Source: Paenibacillus thalictri
GTDB taxonomy: Bacteria > Bacillota > Bacilli > Paenibacillales > NBRC-103111
Direction: 5' to 3'
Length of the DNA: 64,000 nucleotides
Assembly: GCF_004307995.1 (NCBI RefSeq)
Contig: NZ_SIRE01000012.1
Span: 62,001 to 126,000, forward strand
The notes under the pieces: model-generated
What the model was told of the DNA's origin: nothing
The model's database searches: none
The model's input: the letters and a program-made list of their open reading frames with translations, nothing else
Program-made: the position numbers and the translations under genes
Shown: one piece after another, positions 51,543 through 60,900 of the stretch
Layout: each line of letters opens with the position of its first letter
Numbering within the stretch: position 1 is the stretch's first letter

Positions 51543-52868
51543 TTACTTTTTCACCCGGTCGGTCCAAATTTTCTGAACTTCAGTCAATGCTTGCTCCTTG
51601 TTCATCTGACCGCCGACGTAAGCTTGCAGCGGCTTGGCAAACTCTTGGTTGGAGCCGGACGGCCAAAGCGTATGCGCCCATGGAATCGTTTGGTTCTTCT
51701 GCACATAAGCGCTCAAATCTTGAGCCAAAGGTCCGAGTTCCGGCGACGTTTTCAAGTCGGTAAATGCAGGAATGAGCTTAAAGGAATCGACCAAATATTT
51801 TTGACCGTTATCGTGCAGCCAATTCAGGAATTTCTTCGCTTCATCCAAGTTTTTGGAGTTTTTGTTCAGCACATAATATCCCGGTACGCCAACAGGCAGT
51901 TTTGTGTCGGAGGCGTTGTCATTCAACGGAATGGCGAACATGCCGATCTTCAGGTTAGGATTGATTTTCGTAATGGAATCGATCGTCCAGACGCCCTGCT
52001 GCATCATCGCCGTTTTGCCGGTGGAGAAATCCGACACCTGGTTGTCGTAGCTAATGCCAACCGACTCTGCGCCTTTGCCGTATTTGACCGTCATATCCAG
52101 CACATCGAAAAATCCGTTCATGTTGGCGACGTTGTTCACTTTGGCTTCGCCTTTGTTGATTTTCTGAATCATGCCAACAGGATCTTTCTCATAGGCATAC
52201 GGCAGATTAAACAAGTGCTGGCCGAGAATCCACCATTCCTTGTAGCCTTCCGAGTAGGACAGCACACCAGCCGCTTTCAGCTTTTCGTTCGCCTGCTTCA
52301 GCTCGGTCAGCGTTGTCGGCACCTTGTCGATACCGGCTTTGGCAAATAAATCTTTGTTGTAAATAAAACCGTATCCTTCAAAAGCAACCGGGAATCCGAG
52401 CTTCTTGCCGTCCACGGTCATGCCTTCCACCGCCGCAGGGGCAACCTTCGACATCCATGGCTCGTTCGATAAGTCGGCGATTTTATCCGACCAATCCTTG
52501 ATATCTGTAAACGCTTTCGACATGAAGATATCGGGAGCATCGCCGGAGGCAAAGCGGGTTCTGACAATCGTATCGTAATCGGAAGTGGCCCCGCCTTCGA
52601 TGATGACGTTAGGGTTTTGCGCCATATAGTCGGCTGCCATCGCCTTCACTTTGTCGGTAATCTCGACTTTAAACTGCAGCAGCTTGAGCGTCACCTTTTG
52701 CCCGCTTGCGCCGCCGCCAGATCCTCCCGCAGTTTGCGTATTCGAGCCGCCGCCCGCACCCGCTGCCGCGCCGGAGCCGCCTTTGGCCGGTTCTTCTCCG
52801 CCGGCACAGCCGACCAGCGATGTCAGCAGCAATGCGCAAACGGTAAGCAAGGAAAATTTCTTTTTCAT
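51543..52868 (-). CDS. Sugar ABC substrate-binding lipoprotein (441 aa)
   Basis: A family 1 extracellular binding protein. Lipobox LVGC (Cys21) is followed by a Gly/Ala-rich linker to about residue 50, then VTLKLLQFKVEITDKVKAMAADY. The segments FDVLDMTVKYG, MMQQGVWTID and DEAKKFLNWLHDNG are typical of CUT1 binding proteins. It lies downstream of the yesMN-like pair, which likely controls it, with a 110-base gap that could hold its promoter. Substrate likely an oligosaccharide. Confidence 0.93.
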   Translation of the reverse strand: MKKKFSLLTVCALLLTSLVGCAGGEEPAKGGSGAAAGAGGGSNTQTAGGSGGGASGQKVTLKLLQFKVEITDKVKAMAADYMAQNPNVIIEGGATSDYDTIVRTRFASGDAPDIFMSKAFTDIKDWSDKIADLSNEPWMSKVAPAAVEGMTVDGKKLGFPVAFEGYGFIYNKDLFAKAGIDKVPTTLTELKQANEKLKAAGVLSYSEGYKEWWILGQHLFNLPYAYEKDPVGMIQKINKGEAKVNNVANMNGFFDVLDMTVKYGKGAESVGISYDNQVSDFSTGKTAMMQQGVWTIDSITKINPNLKIGMFAIPLNDNASDTKLPVGVPGYYVLNKNSKNLDEAKKFLNWLHDNGQKYLVDSFKLIPAFTDLKTSPELGPLAQDLSAYVQKNQTIPWAHTLWPSGSNQEFAKPLQAYVGGQMNKEQALTEVQKIWTDRVKK

Positions 52869-52978
52869 GATTCCTCATCCCCTCTATGGTTAGTTAGTCA
52901 TTTATGAGTTCCTTCACAAATTAGTCTACAAGGTTGCCTGATGGAGGGGTAGAGAATATTTTCGCCAAAAAGAGGAAT

Positions 52979-54553
52979 CTATGAATCTCGGCGCTGCTTA
53001 CGGAACTGCAGCGGGGAAACGCCGGTGTGCTTTTTGAATACCTTGCTGAAATAGTTTTCATCCGTGTAACCCAAAGAACCGGCCATCGCGGATACCGTCA
53101 TATCGGTGTGCAGGAGCAGTGACTTGGCCTTTTCCATGCGCAGCTCCGTTAGATAAGTCATCAGTGTTGTGTTATACAGCTCTTTGAACTTTTTGGCGAT
53201 GTATTGCGGGCTGAAGCGGAACCGCTCGGACAACGAGGACAAGGACAGCTCCTCTTGAAAATGGCGGTGAATATAATCGTGAATCGCCTGAATGCCGTGA
53301 GTGCCGGAACTCTCGCTACCCTTCTCTTCGATCAGCATCCACCATGACTGGATCAGCAGCTTTTCCCATTCGTCCAGATCGCTGATCCACAGCGGCATCG
53401 AAGCGTCCGCCGCATCCGCACCGGGATTGCGCAGACGGCTTGCCCGCTCCAACAATACGTTGGCTTCCATCGTGTAAGCGTGCAGTTCCTTTAAGCTCAA
53501 ATCGCCGCGGTCGCGCAGCGCTTGCGTAAACGAACGGATAATTTCCGCCGCGTACGTTTTGTTCTCGTTGTTTAAGGCGGTTTGCAGCAGAAGCTGCTGG
53601 TCCATCAACCGCGGAGCCTGCTTCCCCGATCCGGCCGGACGGCCGGGATGCAGCAAATCGCATTTGAGCAGCGCCGACCGTGCGGCTACGCTGGCGGCAG
53701 GCAGCGTCTCCACCGCCGCTTCCGTTTCGCAGAGACCGATCAGCACCTCAAGCCCCAGCGTGCTGCGCCACGCCTCCTTGACCTTGTCCATATAGCGGCG
53801 GTGTTCACCCGGCAGTGCCTTGGCACTCCCTTCCGCCGCGGTAATCAGCAGCCACTGATATCCGTCCAGACGGCATAAATAATACGAGCCGTAGGATTTT
53901 AGCGTCTCATGTGCGATATTGTTGACGGCAAACACAAACAGCTCGCCGTCTCCGAAAAACCGGCGTTCAATAAGCGCCGTACGGTTCCGCGGCAGCACCA
54001 ACGCCACCCGCAGCTGCTCCATAGGCAAGCCGATTTTGAAAAATACACTGCGGAGGCCTTCGTGTAGCGGGGTTTCGCCTTTGAAATATACGGCCAGCTT
54101 CTGCTCATCGAGCAGCGCATCGGCTTTACGGATCCGGAACTCCGTCTCCCGGTCCTCACGGAGACTGTTCTCCTGCTTCTGCCATGCAGCTACTGCGCGT
54201 GTGAGCGCACGCTCCAAGTCGCTTTTGCGAAACGGCTTCAGCAAGTAATCGACGCCGTTGGCCCGGATCGCCGCTTGCGTATAGGGGAAATCGTCGTACC
54301 CGCTGACAACGATCACCTGTGTGCCCCAGCCTTCCTCGCGGAGCTGCTGCAGCAGCTCGGTGCCCCCCATATGGGGCATACTCATATCGCAGAACAGCAC
54401 GGCAGGATTGTGCAGTCGAATCAATTCCAGCGCTTGCAGCCCGTCTTCTGCCGTTAACCGTTGCGAAATCCCGAATTTGCCCCAATCGACGGCCAGCTCG
54501 ATCCCTTCTCTTACATGTTCTTCATCATCGGCAATCAACACTTTCAAATTCAA
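52979..54553 (-). CDS. YesN-type response regulator with AraC domain (524 aa)
   Basis: Receiver domain 1-120 (IADDEEHVREG, phosphoacceptor Asp in LFCDMSMPHMGG, Lys in LLKPFRKSDL), a long middle region (150-410), and a C-terminal AraC domain (about 420-520) with two helix-turn-helix motifs ending GYTDENYFSKVFKKHTGVSPLQFRK. It overlaps the kinase gene by 4 bases. It should activate the downstream sugar importer when phosphorylated. Confidence 0.93.
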   Translation of the reverse strand: MNLKVLIADDEEHVREGIELAVDWGKFGISQRLTAEDGLQALELIRLHNPAVLFCDMSMPHMGGTELLQQLREEGWGTQVIVVSGYDDFPYTQAAIRANGVDYLLKPFRKSDLERALTRAVAAWQKQENSLREDRETEFRIRKADALLDEQKLAVYFKGETPLHEGLRSVFFKIGLPMEQLRVALVLPRNRTALIERRFFGDGELFVFAVNNIAHETLKSYGSYYLCRLDGYQWLLITAAEGSAKALPGEHRRYMDKVKEAWRSTLGLEVLIGLCETEAAVETLPAASVAARSALLKCDLLHPGRPAGSGKQAPRLMDQQLLLQTALNNENKTYAAEIIRSFTQALRDRGDLSLKELHAYTMEANVLLERASRLRNPGADAADASMPLWISDLDEWEKLLIQSWWMLIEEKGSESSGTHGIQAIHDYIHRHFQEELSLSSLSERFRFSPQYIAKKFKELYNTTLMTYLTELRMEKAKSLLLHTDMTVSAMAGSLGYTDENYFSKVFKKHTGVSPLQFRKQRRDS

Positions 54554-56319
54554 GTCGCCTCCTCGGTTAATGGATCGATAGGGATGTTAAGGGAAATGAC
54601 CGTCGCTTCGTAAGGAACACTTTGAATATCCCACTCGAAGCCTTGTTCGTAATGCAGCCGCAGCCGCGTCAGCACATTAATCAAGCCGATGCCGCCCTCC
54701 TGCCCCGTATGAAACTGGCGTTCGCCGTACTCCTGTTTGATCCGCTGCAAAATCTCTTCTTCGATCCCTTTGCCGTTATCCATGACACGGATGCGAAGCT
54801 GCCGGTCGACTTCAATGCCGATGTGGATGACGCCGGAGCCGCGGCCTTTTTCAAAGCCGTGGATAATGCTGTTTTCCACCAGCGGCTGGAGGATCAGCTT
54901 TGGCACATGGATGTCCATAGCCTCGTCCGAACAAGACAAGGTGTAGGACAGCTTATTTTTAAACCGCCCGGTTTGCAGCGACAAATAATGTTCGATATGT
55001 TGGATTTCCTTGTGCAGCGGCACCGTTTCTGTCTGCAAATCCATACTGTAACGCAAAATCGCTCCCAGCTCGGCGATTTTATCGCTGACCTCGTCGGAAC
55101 CATGGCGCAGCGCAAGCGTGCCGATCGACTGCAGCGTATTGTACAGAAAGTGCGGGTTGATCTGCGCCTGCAGCATTTTGAGCCTGGCCGTCGACAACTC
55201 CAAGCGATGCCGGTACTCCCGGTTCATTAAATCGTCGAGATTGCGAACCATTGTCTGAAAGCGATGCTCCAGCACCCCCAGCTCGTCCATGCGGCCTGTG
55301 GAAGGCACAACTTCGAAGTTGCCGGTCTCCACTCTGGCGATGCTGCGCAGCAATCTTTTGACCGGAGCGATCGTCCGATACGACAAAATCGCAGCAAGCA
55401 CGAGGACAAAAGCGACGGCAATAAATTGGATGACCAGCGAGCGGTTCAGCGTCCGGTTCGCCGATTCGTTCACAGCGGTAATCGGTACAAACTTCACGAT
55501 CGTCAGCGGCAAATCCAAATATTGATCTTTCACATAAATATAGATCCCGCTTCTGCCGTTCCACTTGCCATTCACGGAACCTCTCACTCCGGTAAGCTCC
55601 TGCGTTAAATTCCCGTTCGTTATTTCAGCCGCGGGTTCCGGGGCTGAGGAATACAGCAGCTTCATCTCCTCTTTGATGTACAACATGACATATTCGCCTT
55701 CATTATGCACAGGAATCGTCAAGGGACGGATTCGTCGTTCAATCTCCGCAAGCCCGGCATAAATCGAAACGACGCCCAGCACTTCCGGGTGCGGGTAATC
55801 GACGATCGGCTTGTGGAACGCCAGCGTGGGCACACCGCCAACCGTATTCACCTCATACCACCTGGCATAGTCCTGGGTCTCGCTTTCGGTACGCGGTATC
55901 GATATGCTCGGGAGCACCATATTAACTCCAACACGGGCGATATCGGCGTTTACAATCGTTTCCCCGGTCAAAGCGCTAATATAACGTACGGCGCGAAACT
56001 CCGGCCGGCTGTTGTAGATGGTAACGAGCTGACTGGTGGTAGCCATCGTATGGGCCGGCACAATTTCCCGCGACCGCAAGTAACGCATTAACGTCTGGTC
56101 GTAATAAAAAGAAACCGAAATATAATTGAGATCGTTCAAATACCTCTTAATATTGTCCATGCCGCTGTCCATCGTGCCTTGATTGAGCTCAATCACCTGG
56201 CGTTCCACCGAACGCGAGGTCGTTTTATATGAGACAATAATCGATAAAGATAAGGGAATGACCGCCGAGATAAGCATACCGATCAATAATTTGGCAAATA
56301 AGCTCTTTTTGAGCCACAT
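54550..56319 (-). CDS. YesM-type sensor histidine kinase (589 aa)
   Basis: Two membrane helices (about 10-30 and 290-310) enclose a Cache-like extracellular sensor. HAMP follows, then QINPHFLYNTLQSIGTLALRHG, and the ATP-binding domain with PLVENSIIHGFEKGRG, DNGKGIEEE and GGIGLINVLTRL. ATG 56319 is chosen with GGGGGA 6 bases upstream; 56325 would abut that site. Cognate kinase of the adjoining YesN-type regulator. Confidence 0.93.
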   Translation of the reverse strand: MWLKKSLFAKLLIGMLISAVIPLSLSIIVSYKTTSRSVERQVIELNQGTMDSGMDNIKRYLNDLNYISVSFYYDQTLMRYLRSREIVPAHTMATTSQLVTIYNSRPEFRAVRYISALTGETIVNADIARVGVNMVLPSISIPRTESETQDYARWYEVNTVGGVPTLAFHKPIVDYPHPEVLGVVSIYAGLAEIERRIRPLTIPVHNEGEYVMLYIKEEMKLLYSSAPEPAAEITNGNLTQELTGVRGSVNGKWNGRSGIYIYVKDQYLDLPLTIVKFVPITAVNESANRTLNRSLVIQFIAVAFVLVLAAILSYRTIAPVKRLLRSIARVETGNFEVVPSTGRMDELGVLEHRFQTMVRNLDDLMNREYRHRLELSTARLKMLQAQINPHFLYNTLQSIGTLALRHGSDEVSDKIAELGAILRYSMDLQTETVPLHKEIQHIEHYLSLQTGRFKNKLSYTLSCSDEAMDIHVPKLILQPLVENSIIHGFEKGRGSGVIHIGIEVDRQLRIRVMDNGKGIEEEILQRIKQEYGERQFHTGQEGGIGLINVLTRLRLHYEQGFEWDIQSVPYEATVISLNIPIDPLTEEAT

Positions 56320-56552
56320 GTACATTCCCCCAACCTGTATTCATGTCCCGCATGTATTGCCATTTTAGCAAGTTGCAACCGCCTTCACAACAGAAAATGA
56401 CTCCCTGTAGACCGTCCGGAACGTGCGGAAGCCGCCTTTCGGCCCTGAAACAAACTTCCCACCAACGAGCGCGAATCCCGAGCGTGCGTCCAGCGTCGCG
56501 TGGCGGCGGTCGAACCCCGCATGAACAGATGCAGCACAGCATGTCTTGGCAG

Positions 56553-56578
56553 CAAAAAACGCACCGCTGCCGGTGCGC
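56553..56578 (-). terminator. Rho-independent terminator of rlmN
   Basis: Minus strand: GCGCACCG / CGGTGCG stem with GCAG loop followed by TTTTTT, just beyond the stop codon. Confidence 0.88.
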
Positions 56579-56599
56579 CTGCTGATCTTATTGGTTTGA

Positions 56600-57697
56600 C
56601 TATCCTGTCACTGCTTGTTCGGAGCGATGATCCTGGCGCCCGGACGCCTTGATCTGCTTGCTTCTCAGCTGGCCGCAAGCGGCGTCGATGTCCGCCCCGT
56701 GCTCAAGTCTTACGCTGACGCTGACGTTTTGCTTCTTCAGAACATCGTAAAATGCCCTTACCGCGTCCTGCTCGCTTCTCTGATATTGGCTGTGCTCGTC
56801 CACCGGATTGTACGGAATCAAGTTAACGTTAACGCCATGGCGGCGATCTCCGATCAGCTCGGCAAGCTCCAACGCATGCTCCACACGATCATTGACATCC
56901 TTGAGCAAAATATACTCGATCGTGACTCTCCGATTCATTTTTTCCAAATAATAATCGATGGCCGGCATTAATTTCTCGATAGGAATGGCCCGATTGATTT
57001 TCATAATTTGCGTGCGCAATGCATTATTGGGGGCGTGCAAGGAAACCGCCAGGTTCGCATGCAGGTCGCTGTCGGCGAATTCGACGATTTTATCGGCAAG
57101 GCCGCTGGTGGAGACGGTTATATGTCTTGGGCCAATAGCCAGGCCTTTGTGATCTTTAATGACTCGGATGAAATCCGCCACATGATTGAAATTGTCAAAC
57201 GGTTCGCCGATCCCCATGACAACCACGTGGGTCACGTTTTCTCCCGGCTTTTCTTTGTCCAGATACTGCTGGACCTTCATGATCTGCTCGACAATTTCAC
57301 CGCTCGATAAATCGCGGCTTTTCGCCAAAAGTCCGCTCGCGCAGAAGCTGCATCCGATATTGCAGCCGACCTGCGTGGTGACACATACCGACAATCCAAA
57401 TTTATGCCGCATCAATACGGTTTCAATTAAGTTGCCGTCCTGCAGCTTAAACAAAAACTTGACCGTTCCATCCGACGATTGCTGCTTCAAGTGTTCCTCT
57501 GCCGTTTGAATCATGAAATGATCGGCCAGCAATTGAATGCAATCCTTGTTGACATCGACCATCTCGGAGAAATCGGTGACCCGCTTTCTATAGAGCCAAT
57601 CCCAGACTTGGGTGGCACGCGTTTTTTTATGTCCGCGCTCCGCAAGCCAATCTGTCAGGCGGTCCAGTGTTAATCCATATACAGAGCTTTTATTCAT
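56600..57697 (-). CDS. rlmN: 23S rRNA (adenine-2503-C2)-methyltransferase (365 aa)
   Basis: A radical-SAM methyltransferase acting on A2503 of 23S rRNA (and tRNA in some species). The iron-sulfur motif is CNIGCSFC, preceded by VCVTTQVG. SSDGTVKFLFKL and IETVLMRHK are RlmN marks. The catalytic methyl-carrying cysteine is in DIDAACGQLR. MGIGEPFDN is conserved. ATG 57697 with AGAGG 7 bases upstream gives the usual start; a frame back to 57736 is not needed. Stand-alone gene. A Cfr-type enzyme is less likely because the motif surroundings follow RlmN. Confidence 0.93.
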   Translation of the reverse strand: MNKSSVYGLTLDRLTDWLAERGHKKTRATQVWDWLYRKRVTDFSEMVDVNKDCIQLLADHFMIQTAEEHLKQQSSDGTVKFLFKLQDGNLIETVLMRHKFGLSVCVTTQVGCNIGCSFCASGLLAKSRDLSSGEIVEQIMKVQQYLDKEKPGENVTHVVVMGIGEPFDNFNHVADFIRVIKDHKGLAIGPRHITVSTSGLADKIVEFADSDLHANLAVSLHAPNNALRTQIMKINRAIPIEKLMPAIDYYLEKMNRRVTIEYILLKDVNDRVEHALELAELIGDRRHGVNVNLIPYNPVDEHSQYQRSEQDAVRAFYDVLKKQNVSVSVRLEHGADIDAACGQLRSKQIKASGRQDHRSEQAVTG

Positions 57698-57886
57698 GCA
57701 TATCCTCTTCCCTATTTCATCCGATTCTAGTTTCATAACGAAGATAACCTATTGTTTCATTATACTCCTAAAAAAATTTTTGGATACCTGCTGATCCTGC
57801 TTCGCCGCTCTGCTATACCAGGCATTGCCGGATGCCTTGCAACGGTCGAGACCGCCGCATACGTGCGCTATTATTTTCTTATAAAC

Positions 57887-57919
57887 CTTAACATATCCCG
57901 TTAAGTTACATGATACAAT
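57887..57919 (+). promoter_or_regulatory. Promoter with inverted repeat before the 1472-aa regulator
   Basis: CTTAAC (57887-57892) and GTTAAG (57900-57905) are a perfect inverted repeat 7 bases apart, located over the expected -35 region of an extended -10 (TGATACAAT, 57911-57919). It could be an operator for the regulator itself. Confidence 0.45.
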
Positions 57920-57985
57920 AGGAAAGTAAGCCCAACCACAAATGAAAGAATTGGAATTTTGCAGGAATAAAATGGAGGAATTGTT

Positions 57986-60900
57986 GTGTTACCCACCGGC
58001 AGCATCGAGCTCAGGAATCTGCTAAATGAGACTATCATGGAGATGCCATCCTTCATCCATGCAGCTATAACGATTACCCAACTGGTACATACGGTTCATA
58101 AGCAGCCTGCGATTATCGGAAATTTAAGCCCCGCTTATGTTAGCATCCGGCCGGATTTGAGCATGGCCGAACTTACCCCAAACCGTAAGCCGGATTATGC
58201 ATATCTTGCCCCCGAGCAGACAGGCCGAATCAACCGTACACCCGATGAACGCAGCGATTTGTATGCGTTAGGCGTCATATTTTACGAAATGCTTACAGGC
58301 CGGCTGCCGTTTCAAGCACAACATGCGGAAGATTGGATTCATGCACATCTTGCCGTGATGCCGCAGCCCCTGAATAAGCTGCGTCCGGATATAGCGGTTC
58401 CCTTGCAGGAGATCATTTTGAAGTTGTTATCCAAATCCCCCGAAGACCGCTACCAAAGCGCCTATGGCTTGTTAGCCGATTTGAAACGGTGCGCGTCGTC
58501 GCTGGAATACGCCGGAGAAATCGTGCCGTTTGAGATTGCCCGTATGGACGAAGCCAGCCGGTTTCGGCTGCCGCAGACGCTTTTCGGCCGTGCAAAGGAA
58601 GATGAGCAGCTGCGAAATGCTTTGAAGATGGCTTGTGAAGGCGCCTCTTCGTTTGTCCTCGTTACAGGTCAGGCAGGTATCGGGAAAACCGCGCTGATCC
58701 GTGAGCTTCAAGTGCCGGTTACCCGGCAAGGCGGTCAATTCATCATCGGGAAATGCGATTTGATGAATCGGGACATTCCCTTTTCCCCGCTCCTTCAGGC
58801 ACTGCGCCGACTGATCCGCCAAATCTGGAGTGAGTCACCCGAACGAATCTCGCAGTTAAGGGTTAAATTAGCCAATTCGTTAGGACAAGGCGCGGGGGTC
58901 ATCGCGGAGTTTCTCCCGGAAGCAGCCGCGTTGATCGGTGACTTCCCATCCGTGGAGAGACTTTCCCCCGCCGAAGCAGCAATCCGTTTCCGCCGGCTGC
59001 TGCCTATTTTCATTCATATATTCACGGATAACGACCATCCGCTTGTGTTGTTTTTAGACGATCTTCAGTGGGCTGATCCCGATACGCTGGATGTTGTCCG
59101 CTTATTTGCAAGCGACCCTAGCTTACACGGATTGTTAGTTATTGGAGCTTTCCGGACCAAAGCGGCGGCCGATCAGGCACAGCATGGAAGCGACCTTGCG
59201 GCAGCTTCTTGGTTTCAATCGGCATTGGCCCCGCATCAGGCCGAACTGCCGCTTCACATGCAGCACCTTATGCTGAACCCCTTGTCTTATCTCGATGTCA
59301 AACAATTCGTAACAACCACGCTGAACGAAAACTCGGCTCGTGTCCGCTTGCTAGCAAGATCGCTTTATTACCGAACCGGCGGGAACGCCCTCTACCTGCA
59401 CCGCTTTCTGGATAACCTGTACCGTGAGAAAAAGCTTTATTTTGATGAGGAACAATCCGCCTGGACATGGGATGCGGCGGCCATCTCGCAAATACCCGAA
59501 GATCCCGATATTCTCCATTTATTCGAATTCCGTATTCGCATGTTACCCCAAGAAACGATTGAGCTGCTTACCATTGCCGCAGCCATCGGACACCGTTTCC
59601 ACCCGGCCATGATCGCTCTAATCAGCGGGCACGCCTTGACGGATACGCTCCTGCATCTGCGCTGCGCTGAAGAAGAAGGTTTAATCAGTCCGGAGAATGA
59701 CGCCGACGAGACGAGAACCGAAGATAGCGTATATATGTTTCTGCACGACCGGGTCCAGCAAGCGGCCTATAAAATCGTTCCCGATGCGGATCGCGCAGAT
59801 TTGCACCTGAACATTGGCCGCGCCATCAAACGCCATGTACACGAGCACACGGGCGAACTCACCTTTGACTTGGTACATCACTTGAACCTGGGGTGTAGTA
59901 AGATGGCCGATGAAGTCGAGCGGCGGGAGCTGGCTGAGTATAATCTTCAGGCGGGTCTGAAATCAAAAGCGACTACGGCGTTTGCGGCGGCGCTGCACTT
60001 TCTGGAAACGGGATTGTCCCTTGTTGCCAAAGATGAAGTGTCCCCGGGTTCCCTGCCTTACCGGCTCATGATGGATTTGCCGGAGTGCTATTATATGTGC
60101 GGCCGCGCAGATGCGGCGGAAGACATGCTTCACCGATTAATGGCCTGTACCGCGGATCTCATTGAACGTTCAAGAATTTATTTGATTTGGATCGCCATGA
60201 ATACCTACTTGAAGCGGGAAGATATCGCATTGAACATCGGCCATCAGGCTTTAGCCGAATTTGGCTGGAAGCTGCCGCTCAAACCGTCGAGAACAACGGT
60301 CATGTCCGAGGTCGCCAGGACAAATCTGGCATTATACCGCATGCGCAAGGAACTGCCTAACCTGCCGGTCAACCGCGATCCGCATTATAAAGCGTTGTCC
60401 GATCTGCTGATGGCGATAGCGACTTCGGCATTTTCCACAAGTTTGGAGTTGTCCGCCGTGCTGTTTTCCAGATTCGTCCGTTACGGTCTGAAATACGGAA
60501 ACAACGAGGCGTTTGCTTATATTCTTGCCGGCTACGGGCTGGTCATTCTTAGAAATAAAATTTCCCTTTCGCAAATGGGCAGCCAATATATCGAAACGGC
60601 TTATTTGCTTTCATCCGCTTTGGAAAGCACGGACTTGCGCTGCCGGATGTATTACATCAGAGGTTTGGCTGCGCTGCTGCAAAACCCGGACGAAGCCGCG
60701 GAGCATTTTAACAAATCCGTAGGTTACGGGATGGAATCGGCCAATCTGACCTTTGTCAGTATTGCGATGCTCACTTGCACGACAAACCATACCGGGGATT
60801 TGCAGTTGTTATCCGAACGGATTACCGATTATGAGGAAGTCTCCCAGAAACTTGTCGACGAGATCACCCTCAACATTTTTCGGATCGCAAGGTGGTATTT

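Noticed and set aside
56600..57697. A Cfr-type rRNA methyltransferase giving drug resistance
   Set aside because: The motif surroundings (VTTQVGCNIGCSFCASG, SSDGTVKFLF, VLMRHK) follow RlmN, not Cfr.
57986..58500. An active Ser/Thr protein kinase
   Set aside because: The ATP-binding lobe, HRD and DFG motifs are missing.
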